A stretch of 64,000 nucleotides of DNA from Cardiocondyla obscurior (taxonomy: Eukaryota; Arthropoda; Insecta; Hymenoptera; Formicidae): positions 3,102,501-3,166,500 of the forward strand of contig NC_091881.1 of the NCBI RefSeq assembly GCF_019399895.1. Direction: 5' to 3'. This document shows, one piece after another, positions 1 through 13,400 of the stretch. Position numbers and translations under genes: made by a program. The notes below the pieces were generated by a model. It was not told the DNA's origin. It was given only the letters and a program-made list of their open reading frames with translations, and did no database searches. Within the stretch, counting starts at the first letter, position 1. Each line of letters begins with the position of its first letter.

Positions 1-198
1 TATGAAATAAGATTCTAGGGATGCGAGTTAATCCCAAGTGTTTCCTTATTGCTTTTCCGAGATACACATAAAGCGGAGTGTATCGTCAAGGTTACATCAA
101 AAGCGATTTAAATATTAAATAATTATATTTGAAATTATATCAGAATATTTATCAGCGCGCAAAAGAATCGGACTAACAGTCGACGCAAAATCGAGTTC

Positions 199-229
199 TA
201 TAAAATATACGTTTCGGCTGTCTTCAGTT
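199..229 (+). promoter_or_regulatory. possible core promoter (TATA box plus initiator)
   Basis: TATAAAAT at 199-206 is followed by the arthropod initiator TCAGTT at 224-229, with 27 nt from the first T of the TATA to the A of the initiator. That spacing is close to the usual one. AT-rich DNA gives such pairs by chance and no first exon is recognisable downstream, so this is only a candidate start site. Confidence 0.18.
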
Positions 230-1487
230 ATCACGATACAGTTATCGGATTATTGAGTCACATCGATAACAGATTACTTACTTCTCCCGACCATCGTAAA
301 TAATTCCATTCTCTTAATTATTACCTGTTTTTTTTCTTCTTTTTTCATCCGTTCGGGAATGTTGTGTCGTTTGCTCCAGTTCGGCCAGCAGAAATCAATC
401 CTCGGTTTCTGAAAGATCAAAAGAATTTTAATAAGTATTCGTTATCCACGTGAAAAGATTCGACCTTTCTCACATCCTTCCTTTTCTACGTTCTCAAAGC
501 TTTCGTGTACCCCGTCGCGCTTCATATATGCGACTGCACGTTGAGACGTGCGAAATAATGATCGCGTTGTAATAATAACGTCGCTTTTATTGCACCGCGA
601 TGTAGACTCTCGGGAGCCGGTGCCCAGTGTCTTCCGAAACCGACGATTGGAAAACGCATCTGCGATTTGTCATACACCCGGGAATCCTCGCGATAAACAC
701 GCGTGGACTCGTGCCAACAGTTTTCGCCGCTTCCATCCGCCCTGCTTCCTTTTGCGAAAGCTATCTTGGGCACTTGCCCTCGCGCATAGTGATCGTTAAC
801 CTCTTTGTCTTTTCCGAATTCTTTCCATCTATCCATCGCGGTTCGCGTGCATCCTCCTCGCGCACGGCAATCGGATTAATTTCATCTCGGATCCGATTCC
901 AGCTTCGATTCGGTCGCAAGTAGATTCGCGAAGGGAAAGAAAAGACGCTCTTTCGCGCCAGGTGTTCATTTACTTTGCGAGCCACGAGCGATTCCGATCG
1001 TTTGAATCCGTCGACGAGAGCGTCGACAGGCGTAAATGACTCGTTAGCGTCCCGGAGAAAATACGAGACGCGATCGATCGGTTCCTTGCCGGGAACCAGA
1101 GAACAATTGTTCCACCGCCGGAGAGAAGACTTCGCGAGTTTGTCTCTTGTACCTAACACGCGTGTCAAACACTGCGGCAAATAGATACGTGTGCACACGT
1201 ATAGATATATGTGTACATGTTGAGAAGTAGAGCAAGCCATGCCCGACGAGTAGTTGGAAAAGTAATAGTGCATCCCGACATGCTTATATACAGCCTCTCT
1301 GTTTCACATCTCTCTTTCCCCCTCGTCTGCCTTTTCCTCTATTTGATTTAGTCCGCAGGTTCTCATTCCTTTCTCCCCGCGCAACCTCCCCCTCCCGCAG
1401 TTAAAACGCGCTGCATTAATCACCAATAAACGTATCGACTATGAAAAGCAATACAGAAACGTGAGATTGTTGTCGCGCTCGCCGCGT

Positions 1488-1505
1488 CCCATTTACGTAA
1501 ATGGG
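1488..1505. repeat. perfect 18-bp palindrome with a TTTACGTAAA core
   Basis: CCCATTTACGTAAATGGG is its own reverse complement. The core TTACGTAA is the kind of site bound by PAR-type bZIP proteins. It lies in the CpG-rich 5' flank or intron of Khc-73. Function is inferred only from the motif. Confidence 0.5.
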
Positions 1506-4504
1506 TCACTTGAGCGACGTTAAAGGTGCATTTTCTTCACCGACGTCGGTATGCATGAACAATGGGATCACTATTGCGTGAAACGCCTTGTCTTCCGTCC
1601 TTGCGTACCTGCCCATCCGAAACGCGACATTGCGAACACCTGCTTTTACACGCGGATACAATTACAGCCTGGAAGGGCGCGTGCCGCGATACGCCCAATC
1701 TTTTTTTTTTAATTTTTAATTTTTTTTTCTCCCTCGTTACGTCAGCTTGAAAATCGCGATGGTTATTTTTGCGTCGCGCGCTTTTCCCCGGTCTTTTCTC
1801 CGTTTTCACCTGAGGGAATCGGCTCGTGCGCCGGCGGCCGACGCACGCACCGCATCTCATGCGTGACCACCTTACGTTACGCGACACGCCGAAGTCCAAC
1901 AATGAGCTCAGCGTGAGGTGAAGCAAGGCATTCGATTTGCCCGGCGAATAATTGCGAGCATGCTGTTCGATCCCGTTGCTTCGGATTTTATCGGCGAACA
2001 CATTCGCGAGCGCGCGGTCGCAATTTAATCGTAATTAAGCTCATATTAATCGCCAGCTTTATTTTTCTTTTTTTTTTTTTTTGTTTCTGCCGACGCAGGA
2101 TCTCGTTACGCGCGGAAGACGCCTTTATCGCCCTTAAATGCAATTTTCTCGAAATTTACATTCTAATGATATTAAAAGCTTGATTTCTCCCTTCAGGGGG
2201 CGAGTCGTAAAGATCTGACGGTACAGCCGCGATGACACACGCTGCGAGAATATAGGTCAGGAAATCTGTACGCGGCCGGCCTGATTGTTATCGAGCACGC
2301 AGGGGCTGCCACCGGCAAGTGCGTGCGTTAATTACCGCGAGCGGAAAAATGGGGTATCGTCGCGCGAGCTTTTCGCCGGACTGGTCACGCTCCATCTGCC
2401 TTCGCATACGCGTTGGTGAACGCGACAAAGCGCGAACCGAGCAAAAATACGTTCTCGGCCGGTTGGACTAGGCTTTGCCGGTCGATTACGGCTTTTGTAT
2501 TGTATATCGGGATAATTGGAGTCGATTTACTTCGATTTACGTGGAACATTTCGCATACGAAACAGAACGATTACGAGTCGCGCATTGGGCACCACGTCCG
2601 TATTACATGTATGTGATTCAAGCGGATAAATAAAAGCCATTGTCCGGTACAAATTGATGCAACATTTGTCCCGGATAGCATTGCGATAACGTAATCTCAT
2701 ATCGGGCCCGGTTAGCGTCGTCGACGCCACCCTGGCTTAGTTGCAAATGCGATGCATTTTGAAAATGCCGAGGAAGCGACTTTCATCTCGCGTCGCGCGG
2801 TTATAATACGCTAAGCTATTTTCGCCTCTCTCCGGCCTCGTGAAGCGAGAGTCTTTCTCTCTTCTTGGAAAACGGCTGAATAACTTGACGCTAAATGCAT
2901 CCCCGTCCTCCCGGACCGACCGAGGCTGAGCAACCGGAGAATTCGCGCGGCGAGTGATGCACCGCGCCTGAATTCGCCAATATAAAACGGGGCTTCCTCT
3001 TCACGTCTCTCCCATCTTTATTTCTTTTCGCGCGTTTGATCGTAGGCGACACCCTCTTTCAAGCCGTCTGGTAAAATTTAATTCTCTCCCGGTGCCGCGG
3101 GAGGGACCAAGCCCGAGGAGATCAAAAATGCCATCAAAACTAAAGTGCTTTAGCCAATTAAAAGATGATTGCGTGAGATAACGCGAATGCTCCTTAACAA
3201 TCGATGTACATTATTTATCTTTTAATATCCGTAACGGCGAGGAGGGGTAAGATTTTTTTTATTCCAGCCCCTTACCGACTCGCGTCTTACATTTTAACGT
3301 GGGGGTGGACATTAAATTTTCAACCGCGGCTGGTCTCGCTTTCGCATTCGGTGACGTACGATAACCCGAGCGTTACGTAGATATGTACATTGCTGTACAC
3401 TTAACCACGCGATACTTGGTCGTTGCGTAGAGACGGAATATATCGTCATCTATCGACCGGTGTTGGGTGAAAATGGAGCTAAATACGATCGATGAAAGTC
3501 AAAGTCTTTGACTCGACTACCGCGGCTCGCGTGCGGCGCACGCTCTTGATTCCAATTGTGATTGCCTTTTGACATTTTTCTTTTTTTTTTTCTCTCTTTT
3601 TTTTTACTTCAAGCTATGCACGTCACTCGCTGTGATTTGCGATTCCGTATGTTTACGCCTTAACTGTTAGTATCGAGAAGATGCGCCCTGCGTCGATACA
3701 CCGAGTGGAAGGTAGGACGTTCTCCAACGCGAGCTTTTTCGTCCTCCGGCACGAGCGTTCTCCAAGTTGAAAAAGATTAGGGTTGTGCGTGTGTGCGTGC
3801 GATATAAAATAACATAGACTATAGGAGTCGTTCGCGGGTCAAAGTGATTAATTCCACTTTGTGGATTTTTTTAAAATTCTCGTCTCAATGTTCGACTGAT
3901 GGTTTTATATTTCGAATATATAAATTTTACACTCCCCGCGTGAGGCCGATCGATTTGGCAAATAGGCTCATACATGTCCCCCTTTCGACGAGGAAATTTT
4001 ATCCGTTTAGATCGATCGGAAATGGAATATAATTGCTGTCCTTTCGTTATATAAAATCTAACAACGCGTCGGGGTCTCGGGCGATAAGTAATACACGACG
4101 CGACGTATTGTAATCGCATTTACCGTTGATATATCGAGCGGTTCTTGCAATTTCGACGTAGTTGCGTTCTCGCGGTTCTAATGTCACGCACGTCGTGGAA
4201 ATGCGAATGTTTTACGCACGCAATATGCGCATATATGGATTTCGAGTTAATATTGAAGCGTGCAATGTCAGAGGGAAATGACCAGACGGATCGATAAGCA
4301 TTTGATTAGCCCCGTCGTCATTATTGCCAATTAATTAATTGGAACGATGTTGAAGAACGAGCTGCCCTCGAAAACCGTCTCGCACACGTGGAAAGTCGAC
4401 GCGTTTACATCTGACTATTATTTGTGGTTAATATCACAATTAATTTCGGTTACCGAGCTCGCCTGGCGAGTTAAAGGCCAGAGGGTGAAAAGCGCAAGGT
4501 GCAT

Positions 4505-4530
4505 ATGTGTATATGTGTGTGTGTGTGTAT
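4505..4530 (+). repeat. GT-rich microsatellite
   Basis: An imperfect tract of ATGTGT and GT units lies in the non-coding 5' region of Khc-73. It has no apparent coding role. Confidence 0.7.
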
Positions 4531-5514
4531 GTGGGGGGATTACTAACGTAATCTCAAAGAGGGCGATTTCGTTGTCACGCAACGGTCGGTTTCTATTCCC
4601 TCCCTTCGATCGAGCGGTTGCAAACTGTCGCAAAAGTTCACCCGTGCAGTCCGCCACCCTTCGCGCGAGGGTTGTCTTTGGATTTTCTTACGCGTCGCGC
4701 CGAAATAGCAGCCGATCGGAAATTCGGCTGTCAGGGAGTGTTTTTGACGGACGAAATACCGGGATTGTACGCTACACGCGCTCATCGGGAAGCACTTATC
4801 GTCAATTTTACACTTTCTTCTTCGGCAACTCGTATGGCGCGTCTCTCACGGGAAAATAAAGGGAGTGGCGGATAGAGAGAAAAAGCGAGAAAGTACGTGC
4901 GCGTGTATGTGCGAATGTATTATACCTAATATATCGCCGGAAGGAAATGTCATTCTGCGTCATACGTTTATTGTGCGCGACTCATTCTCGGATATAACAT
5001 TTCGCAAAATCGATCGACTCCCGCTGGTCCCAAATGAATTGTTTTCCTCGTGTGAAATCAAAATTTACGACGGGCGCACTGTTTTTATTTTCGCCAATTC
5101 ACTGATAGGAGATTATGCTTGCTGCACGAGTTAAATGACCGGCGTTAATCCATATTTGGCGAACGTATCTCTCGATTTTGTGAGAATATAACTAAAATAT
5201 CACATTTGTTAGCGGCAAACATGTAAATACATACATTTTACATTTTTGATAACTTACTGATAAGAGATTTATTAAGAAAATATTGCATTTCTGTTTCTTT
5301 CTTTTTTTTTTTAATTACTGTTAATTCTCTCAAGTTAAAATGTAATTCAATCAGCAGCAACGGTACTGTCTATCACGAGGCTTTTCGAGACAGGAAAATT
5401 GTGCCGATTGATAAATGTGATATTCCTGGCGTGTACGGACGTTCACGTTTCGATGTCAATTTTGATCGATTCTACATTATTATGTCTATCAATTATTTTC
5501 CACCTATGTTATAG

Positions 5515-6890
5515 GAACAAGCCGAAGACCTTCGCTTTTGATCACTGCTTCTATTCCTTGGATCCCGGACTGGACAATTTTGCGAGTCAAGATATCGTTT
5601 TCGACGCCTTGGGTCGTGACATTTTGGACAATGCGTTTCAGGGTTACAATGCTTGCATATTCGCCTACGGACAAACCGGTATGTCGCCGATAACAGCGAT
5701 TGTAAAAAAAATTATTTAATTCGGTTATCGTTGTTTGCGGTATATATAACTAAAGACGTTTAAATCCACGTTGAGACGTGCCTGTCTTACCGTGCTAGAA
5801 AGGATGCGATAGTTAATAAGCGAAGTATGAACGCAACGTTGCAAAATAATACGATTAATCGGTTCGGTCGTCACCGATAAACGGCTACGATTAACTCCCT
5901 GCGGGGCAAGACATTGACCCACGAGGCAGAATGAGACACCGCAGACAACGATAATGCCAATAATAAGCTTTCCGTGCCGATCTATATATGATACATATAT
6001 GTATGTAATACGTGTACATAATACATGTAATACACATACGAGACAAAAAACATGAAGCGATTCCTTTTTCTTCAATGAAAAGGAAATTGCGCAATTTTTA
6101 AATTTATTTTTCTTTTAAATATCCTTACGTCTTTTTCTAAATTATTATGAGCGCTGCAATTTTAATTATTTATTACTTAATATTGTAAACCAAAGTTTTA
6201 AATCATTTAAAATGCCGTGCAATATTTAACGTCATTTTTCGTCGCGTCATGCTCGACTTCTTTTCGCAGGGTCTGGAAAATCTTACACGATGATGGGCAG
6301 CGGCGACAACAAGGGGATAATTCCACGGTTATGCGACAATCTCTTTGACATGATAGCGAAGCAGCAAAGTTCCGAGCTCACGTACAAGGTCGAGGTATCT
6401 TATATGGAGATCTACAATGAAAAAGTGCACGATCTTCTTGATCCGAAACCAAATAAGCAATCACTCAAAGTTCGAGAGCACAACGTCTTAGGGCCCTACG
6501 TGGACGGACTGAGCCAATTGGCGGTCACTTCTTTCCAGGTAATTATCCTTCTGTGCGCTAACTTATGCAGATAAGTTTTATTGGATGTGAGAATGCGATT
6601 CATATTTATTGATCATTCAATTCTAGGATATTGACAACCTCATGGCGGAGGGCAATAAATCGCGAACGGTCGCTGCGACAAATATGAATTCCGAAAGCTC
6701 CCGTTCGCATGCAGTATTCTCAGTCATTCTCACGCAAACTCTGACGGATTTGAAGAGCGGAGTCAGCGGGGAGAAGGTCTCGCGGATGAGTTTGGTAGAT
6801 TTAGCTGGGAGCGAAAGGGCTGTGAAAACTGGAGCAGTAGGTGATAGGCTTAAAGAAGGGAGCAATATTAACAAGTAAATGTTTTGAGAC

Positions 6891-6924
<34 letters not shown>

Positions 6925-7410
6925 ATCTTTTGTGGAGACACGCGTAACGAATATTAATTTGTAGGTCTTTAACGACGTTGGGTCTAGTCATTTCAAAGTT
7001 GGCGGATCAAAATTCCGGCAGCAATAAAAAGAAGGATAATTTTGTGCCCTACAGAGATTCTGTTCTTACATGGCTCTTAAAGGTACACTCACCGTCAAGA
7101 ATGTCTTTTAGTGTACATTAATTTTCGTCTATCTAATGTTTTAGGATGCTTTAATGCTTACGTGCTAATTACCGTTTATATTCTTCGAAATTTTCAGGAT
7201 AATCTTGGTGGCAATAGCAAAACTGTTATGGTAGCCACAATATCTCCGGCTGCCGATAATTATGAGGAAACGCTATCGACTCTCCGATATGCTGACAGAG
7301 CAAAGAGGATAGTCAATCATGCTGTGGTTAACGAGGATCCGAATGCAAGAATTATTCGCGAACTCAGACAAGAAGTTGAAACATTGAAGGAGATGTTGTT
7401 GCACGCCACC
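5515..7410 (+). CDS. Khc-73: Khc-73 kinesin motor domain exons
   Basis: Five exons encode the ATPase motor from the NKPKTFAFDH segment to the neck (ending near the PNARIIRELR motif and the start of a coiled coil). The P-loop is split by the first intron: CAA ACC G at 5678 joins GG TCT GGA at 6270 to give QTGSGK. Switch I (SSRSH) and switch II (DLAGSER) are both in the 6627-6874 exon. All catalytic motifs are intact, so an active motor is expected. The first ~45 residues of the motor are not in the window. Confidence 0.95.
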
Positions 7411-10400
7411 GTAAGAAAATTTTTCTTACTACTATATATATATAAAACTACTCATATTAAAGTGATTAACGCTATAATTTGATTTTAATTCGACTCAGGG
7501 ATCGATTGTCGGCCAACAACGCACAGATATTACGGAAAAGCTATCAGAATCGGAACGATTGATGAAGGAAATGTCACAGACGTGGGAAGAAAAGCTAGTG
7601 AAAACCGAAAGACTACAACACGAAAGACAGCAGGCTTTGGAAAAAATGGGAATAAGCGTGCAAGCGTCTGGTATTCAAGTAGAGAAGAGCAAATACTACC
7701 TAGTTAATTTAAACGACGATCCAAGTATGAATGAATTGTTGGTTTATTACCTTAAGGTACGGAAGTCATGTCTCTACAAAATATAGAATCCTGTTCACAT
7801 ACGATCTCTCTTTATCTACGCGTCACCTATATCTGTGTTGCATATCTTTGTTTCAGGAGAGGACTCTCGTAGGTGGTCGTTCAGCTAAGAGGGAACAAGA
7901 CATTCAATTACACGGTTTGGGTATTCTGCCAGAACATTGCGTTATTACGATAGAAGAATCAGGCTTGTACATGACACCGTTAAATGGTGCTCGATGTTTT
8001 GTGAACGGCACGCAAGTTGTAAATAAAACCCTTCTACAACATGGTGATAGGATCGTTTGGGGAAATCATCATTTCTTCAGAGTTAACTGCCCAAGAACTG
8101 GTACAGGTGCAGTTTAAAATTATTATAGTGATAAATGTATTTCAAAAAGAAATTGCAAGTAATACACATTACTATCTTATCTGCAGCAATCAACAGCGAA
8201 CCGCAAACTCCCGCACAAAACATAGACTACAATTTCGCCAGAGAAGAGCTCATGCTCAATGAACTTTCAAATGATCCGATTCAGAGAGCTATAGCAAGAT
8301 TGGAAAAACAACATGAAGAAGATAAGCAGGTATATATTTTACTTTAATAAAAATTGTAATATTTTTATATTAATTTTTATATTAATTATTATTCATATTT
8401 TTTAAAGGTTGCACTCGAAAAACAGAGACTGGAATATGAACGACAGTTTCAGCAATTACGCAATATACTATCTCCCTCTACGCCATATTCGCCTTACGTA
8501 CCTTACGATCCTCTAAGAGGTAGTCAAAGTGGGAAACTTCCGGCTTGTACACCAACGACTCAAATGCGAGTTGAAAAATGGGCTCAAGAACGAGATGAGA
8601 TGTTCAAGCGTAGTTTGGGTCAATTGAAAACGGATATCCTGAAGGCTAACGCATTGGTACAAGAGGCTAATGTTCTAGCTGAAGAGATGGGCAAACAGAC
8701 GAAATTTAGCGTCACACTACAAATTCCTCCGAATAATCTAAGTCCGAATAGAAAGGTAAAATACCGAGGGATTGCACTTTTAATTTGACCCTTTATTATG
8801 TCCTTATGCAAAATTTTTTAACTTAATTTACAAATTTATTTGATTTATTTCATTTATAATAATTATATATTAATTTATTATATTTTATTTGTAATTAATA
8901 TTAGAGATTATTTTATTTTGGTTTTTTATATTTTATTTCTTTTATATTTTATTTTTTGTTGAGTTATATTTATTTTTTATTTCCCCACACTCTTCGATAT
9001 GTAGAGTGTATTTTTTCAGCGGGGCGCATTTGTCAGTGAGCCTGCAATTTTAGTAAAGAAGATGAATATGGGAAGTCAAGTTTGGTCTATGGAAAAGTTA
9101 GAAAATAAATTAGTTGACATGCGAGATATGTACGAGGAAAGAAAGGATCCTCACAATTGTCAACGATTATCTACGATTAAGGTATATATTTTTCATTTCT
9201 AAAAATATTATTTTTTAACAGTGAAATTGCTTTCGCCAAGAAGGAGCAAACTTGGTTTTTTTTTTACAGGACGAAGTACCTGGAAAAACACAAGATCCGT
9301 TTTACGAATCCCAGGAAAATCACAATCTTATCGGAGTTGCAAATATTTTCTTAGAAGTGTTATTCCACGATGTGCGGTTAGATTATCACACTCCGATTAT
9401 TAGTCAGCAAGGAGAAGTCGCTGGTCGGTTACAAGTCGAAATAAGTCGTATATCCGGTCAATTTCCTCAAGATCGGATTTGTGAAGCTGCTTCGGAATCT
9501 TCCGCGGATTCAACATCTTCCGAACCAGAAGACTATTCCGGAGGATCTAGCCACATTACTTGTCGTGTAACGATAAAACAAGCTACCGGATTACCACTCT
9601 CGTTAAGTCATTTTGTGTTTTGTCAATACATGTTTTGGAATCATCCAGAACCAATAGCGGTTCCGCCTATGGTAAATGCGGAGATACCCAGTTCGAATTG
9701 CGTCACTGGACAAAGAGATTCTTTGGCGTTCAAGTTTAATGATACAAGAGATTTTACTGTACCTATCACGGAGGAGTTTATGGAACATGTTGCTGGTAAG
9801 ATATTACGTTGTTTGGGCCCTATATATCTGATTGAACTTACGGTTGAATCGATATTGCTTATACGAATAGTGTAATAAAATATCAATGAAAATTATCATA
9901 TAATTTTTTTTTTTAGAAGGGGCATTGAGTATAGAAGTATGGGGCCATCGCAGCGCAGGTTTTTCACGCAGTAAACCTGGATGGGAAGTGGAACAGCAAC
10001 AACTCGCGAAAGCTAGATCACTCGCTGATCGATGGTCTGAATTAACGCGAAAAATTGAATTATGGGTGGAGATACAAGAACTCAATGAACAAGGAGAATA
10101 TTCACCTGTTGAAGTTACAGTGAAGCAAGATACATGCACAGGTAAGAATAATTGTAATGTAATTGTCTCCCGAGAAATATCACACGTTTAATCTATTGTT
10201 ATAATTAATTGCATTTTGTTTTTTTAGGTGGTATTTATCAAGTTCGACAAGGCCAACAACGTCGAATACAAGTTCGAGTGAAACCAGTACAAAATTCCGG
10301 AACTTTACCAATCATCTGCCAATCGATATTAAACATAGCCGTTGGGAGTGTATCAGTACGAAATCGATTGCAAATGCCGTTAGATAGTTATCAAGATGAG

Positions 10401-13400
10401 GATCTGAGTATATTGAGAGATAAGTGGAGTGACGCTCTAATGAGGAGACGACAATATCTTGATCAACAAATTCAGAAACTCATCAATAAACAAGGTTATA
10501 CATATAGTATCGAATGCAGCGAAATACTTAATAATGTTCTAATTAATATTTGTTGTCACATTTGTTGTTTTTTTATTTTTATAGATAAAACGGAACAGGA
10601 TATGGAGCGAGAACAAAGTCTCGTAGATCAGTGGGTCAGTTTGACGGAGGAACGGAACGCCGTTTTAGTTCCCGCAGCAGGTTCAGGTATTCCCGGTGCT
10701 CCTGCCGACTGGACTCCTCCTGCAGGGATGGAGCCACATATTCCCGTATTATTTCTTGATCTCAATGGTAATGCATAAATATTTATTCAATATATATTAT
10801 TAATATTAATTTAATTCGATTTATGAATATTTTAATTAAATATTATACAGCCGATGATCTCTCAACGCATCAGTCGGGAGAAGAAGTGTCGGTAACAGGA
10901 TTAAACTCGATTCTACCTAAGGAACACGGAAACAAATTCTATAACCTGCCTATTATTCGGCATTTAGAGAAAGACGTATGTGCCATTGCTGCTTGGGATT
11001 CTAGTATACATGACAACGTACATCTCAATAGAGTGACCGATGGTAATTCTTTTTTACGTTTTATCAAATAAGTGACGATTCTATTTGTAAAACTGTGTTC
11101 GATTTTAGCGAACGAAAGAGTCTTTCTAATTTTGAAAACTACCGTTCGCTTGTCGCATCCTGCACCAATGGACCTTGTGTTACGTAAAAGATTAGCTTTA
11201 AACATCTACAAGAGGCAAAGCATTACAGATAGAATTTTTAAGAGAATTGTTCGAAATGATTGCTTGGCGCAAACCGGCGTCACTTACGAGGTAGTTTCGA
11301 ACATACCGAAAGCGAGCGAAGAGTTGGAAGATCGCGAGAGTTTGGCGCAGATTGCTGCTAGCGGGGAAGATACTAGCTTATGTGACGGAGAAACTTATAT
11401 AGGTAAATTATTAAATAAGATTTGTGATATCTCGCGACAGTGCATTGCATAATATTAATCTCTTATATTCTACAGAAAAATACACTCGCGGTGTATCCGC
11501 CGTCGAAAGTATATTAACATTGGACCGATTAAGACAAAGCGTTGCTATAAAAGAATTGCTACAAGCGCAGGGACAACCATTAATGCGAAAGACTGCAAGT
11601 GTTCCGAACTTCTCTCAGGTATTAATTATTTCTTCAGAATTTTAAATATAAAATTACGCATATAATTTTTAATGCATTTTTAATTAAATGTATCCGAGGT
11701 TCTAAAGGATAAGTTTTGGGTTTTAACAGATTATGAGATTCGATATGTCAATGGATTCGTTGAATGTTACTCGTTCGGAGAGTGTGACAGATCTTAATAT
11801 GGAAAACGGTCTTCCGCATCCGCGACGTGCGTCCACAGGTCATACAAGAAATGAGGATAACTTTATATCTGCACCGCCAAAGACATTTGGAATCGGTAAG
11901 AACTTTTTTTTCGTTCAAAATATTAATGTGCAAATGATATTTAGTCATGGACATGTATTCTATGATTTCTTAATTTTTGTGTGTGTATAGGTATGTGGTG
12001 GGTGTACGTACATACATTATACATGCATATGTTTTTTAATTATTGTAAAATTATATATATATATATATTTGTTTTAATTATTGTGCTGTTATTGCCGTGC
12101 GATAAGATAAACTTTTTTTTTTAATTATTTTTATTTTGTAATTTGTAAAACGTTTCGCTCGTAAAACAAGATTATGAAATCATAGAAAGTAAAAAGAAGT
12201 AGCGTGACATATGAACTCCCTCCACTCATATAGACAAATTCATTCATTTTCATAATTATTGATAGTCCATTTCACGTCAAGCATGAGATATATACATATA
12301 TTTTCAAGTTATGCTACATTTGATGCAATAAGGAAAATATTTCGAAGAATCTTTACGAGAATAATTTCTGCTGGATTAGAAATGGTCTACGCGCCTGATA
12401 GAAAATCGATAGGTTTTAACCAAATTTTATTTTGGATCTCGATTTATATGCAAATTCGTATTGAATGCAATATTTAGTTCGCTTAAGTCACCATTAAACT
12501 CTTAAATTATTCGCTTTATTAAATTTAATCGCATCGTGTTTAGGGAGTTTAGTCTTTAGATTAAATTTTTATTTAAGCTAGAGCCACACTTTTTTCTCCA
12601 CTGCCTTAATCTGCTTCGTCGAAATTTTTTCGATAAAAAACAAATTTTATTTCTGAAATGTGGCTTATGCAGTGTTTTCGATATTTCACTTTGGCTATGA
12701 CGATCACTTTATATTCCACCTTAGTTTCGATCGTCCTAAGCTCCACCGTTACTTTTTATTTGGTATAGAACCTGTTGATTTTGAATAATAACAAATGTGT
12801 TCTGTCCATCTCTTTTTTTTTTTTAATTGAAATTCATATCATCCATCACTAAAGTGTACCCTTTGTACGTGTCTACATCGACTCGTATTCTTTTTTACTC
12901 GAGACCGTAACGTATCAAGTTGTAAAATTTTTTACAAAACGCATACGAATAAGTGTGCCGAATGTGTGCGAAAAGTAAATGACACTACGAAAGGGTACTA
13001 TTCCCATCATCTAAGACAATCTCATTTGAGAATTTCAATTTCATTAGTAGTAATTACAGTGTACTACATTATGGAATTTTATATTATTACAATTCCAGCT
13101 TTGTCATTATTGTTATGTCAAAAGGCTATGTTCAACTTAACGACTCAATTAAATAATAATTTTTTTTTTTTTCGTAAACGTGCCTCCCCGTTAATAGAGA
13201 TAGTAATAACTCGATCTAAAGAATTACGACTTCGTTATCACTTGATAACAAAAAGAGTTGAGCATGGTAAAGTCTATTTTTCTCAGATTTGCCCTAGCAT
13301 TAGCAGCTATATTTAAGCGCGCTCTACCACTTATTACAATCAAATAAAACACTAACAAACTTTAAATAACGAACCCTACAACAAAATTAATGAATATTGA

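Larger units (their letters stand above)
1..5514. other. 5' flank or long 5' intron of Khc-73, no coding exon found
   Basis: No exon of a recognisable protein was found here. The exon at 5515 starts in the middle of a codon and about 45 residues into a KIF13-type motor, so at least one coding exon must lie upstream. I looked for the conserved start of the family (a VAVRVRP-like motif) on the plus strand and did not find it. This stretch is therefore probably intron, or intron plus 5' flank. It is CpG-rich near 480-1200 and 2200-3100, with scattered T tracts. Open frames up to 170 codons occur (minus 761-1273, plus 4347-4859), but they resemble no protein I know and have no splice context. Confidence 0.5.

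Noticed and set aside
761..1273. 170-codon minus-strand frame
   Set aside because: CpG-rich DNA with few stop words explains it. There is no recognisable protein or splice context.
3844..4032. Plus-strand frame containing an RVRP motif, considered as the missing first exon of Khc-73
   Set aside because: Only four residues match. The flanking residues do not fit the conserved kinesin start and no donor in the right phase follows.
4347..4859. 170-codon plus-strand frame
   Set aside because: It spans a GT microsatellite and resembles no known protein.
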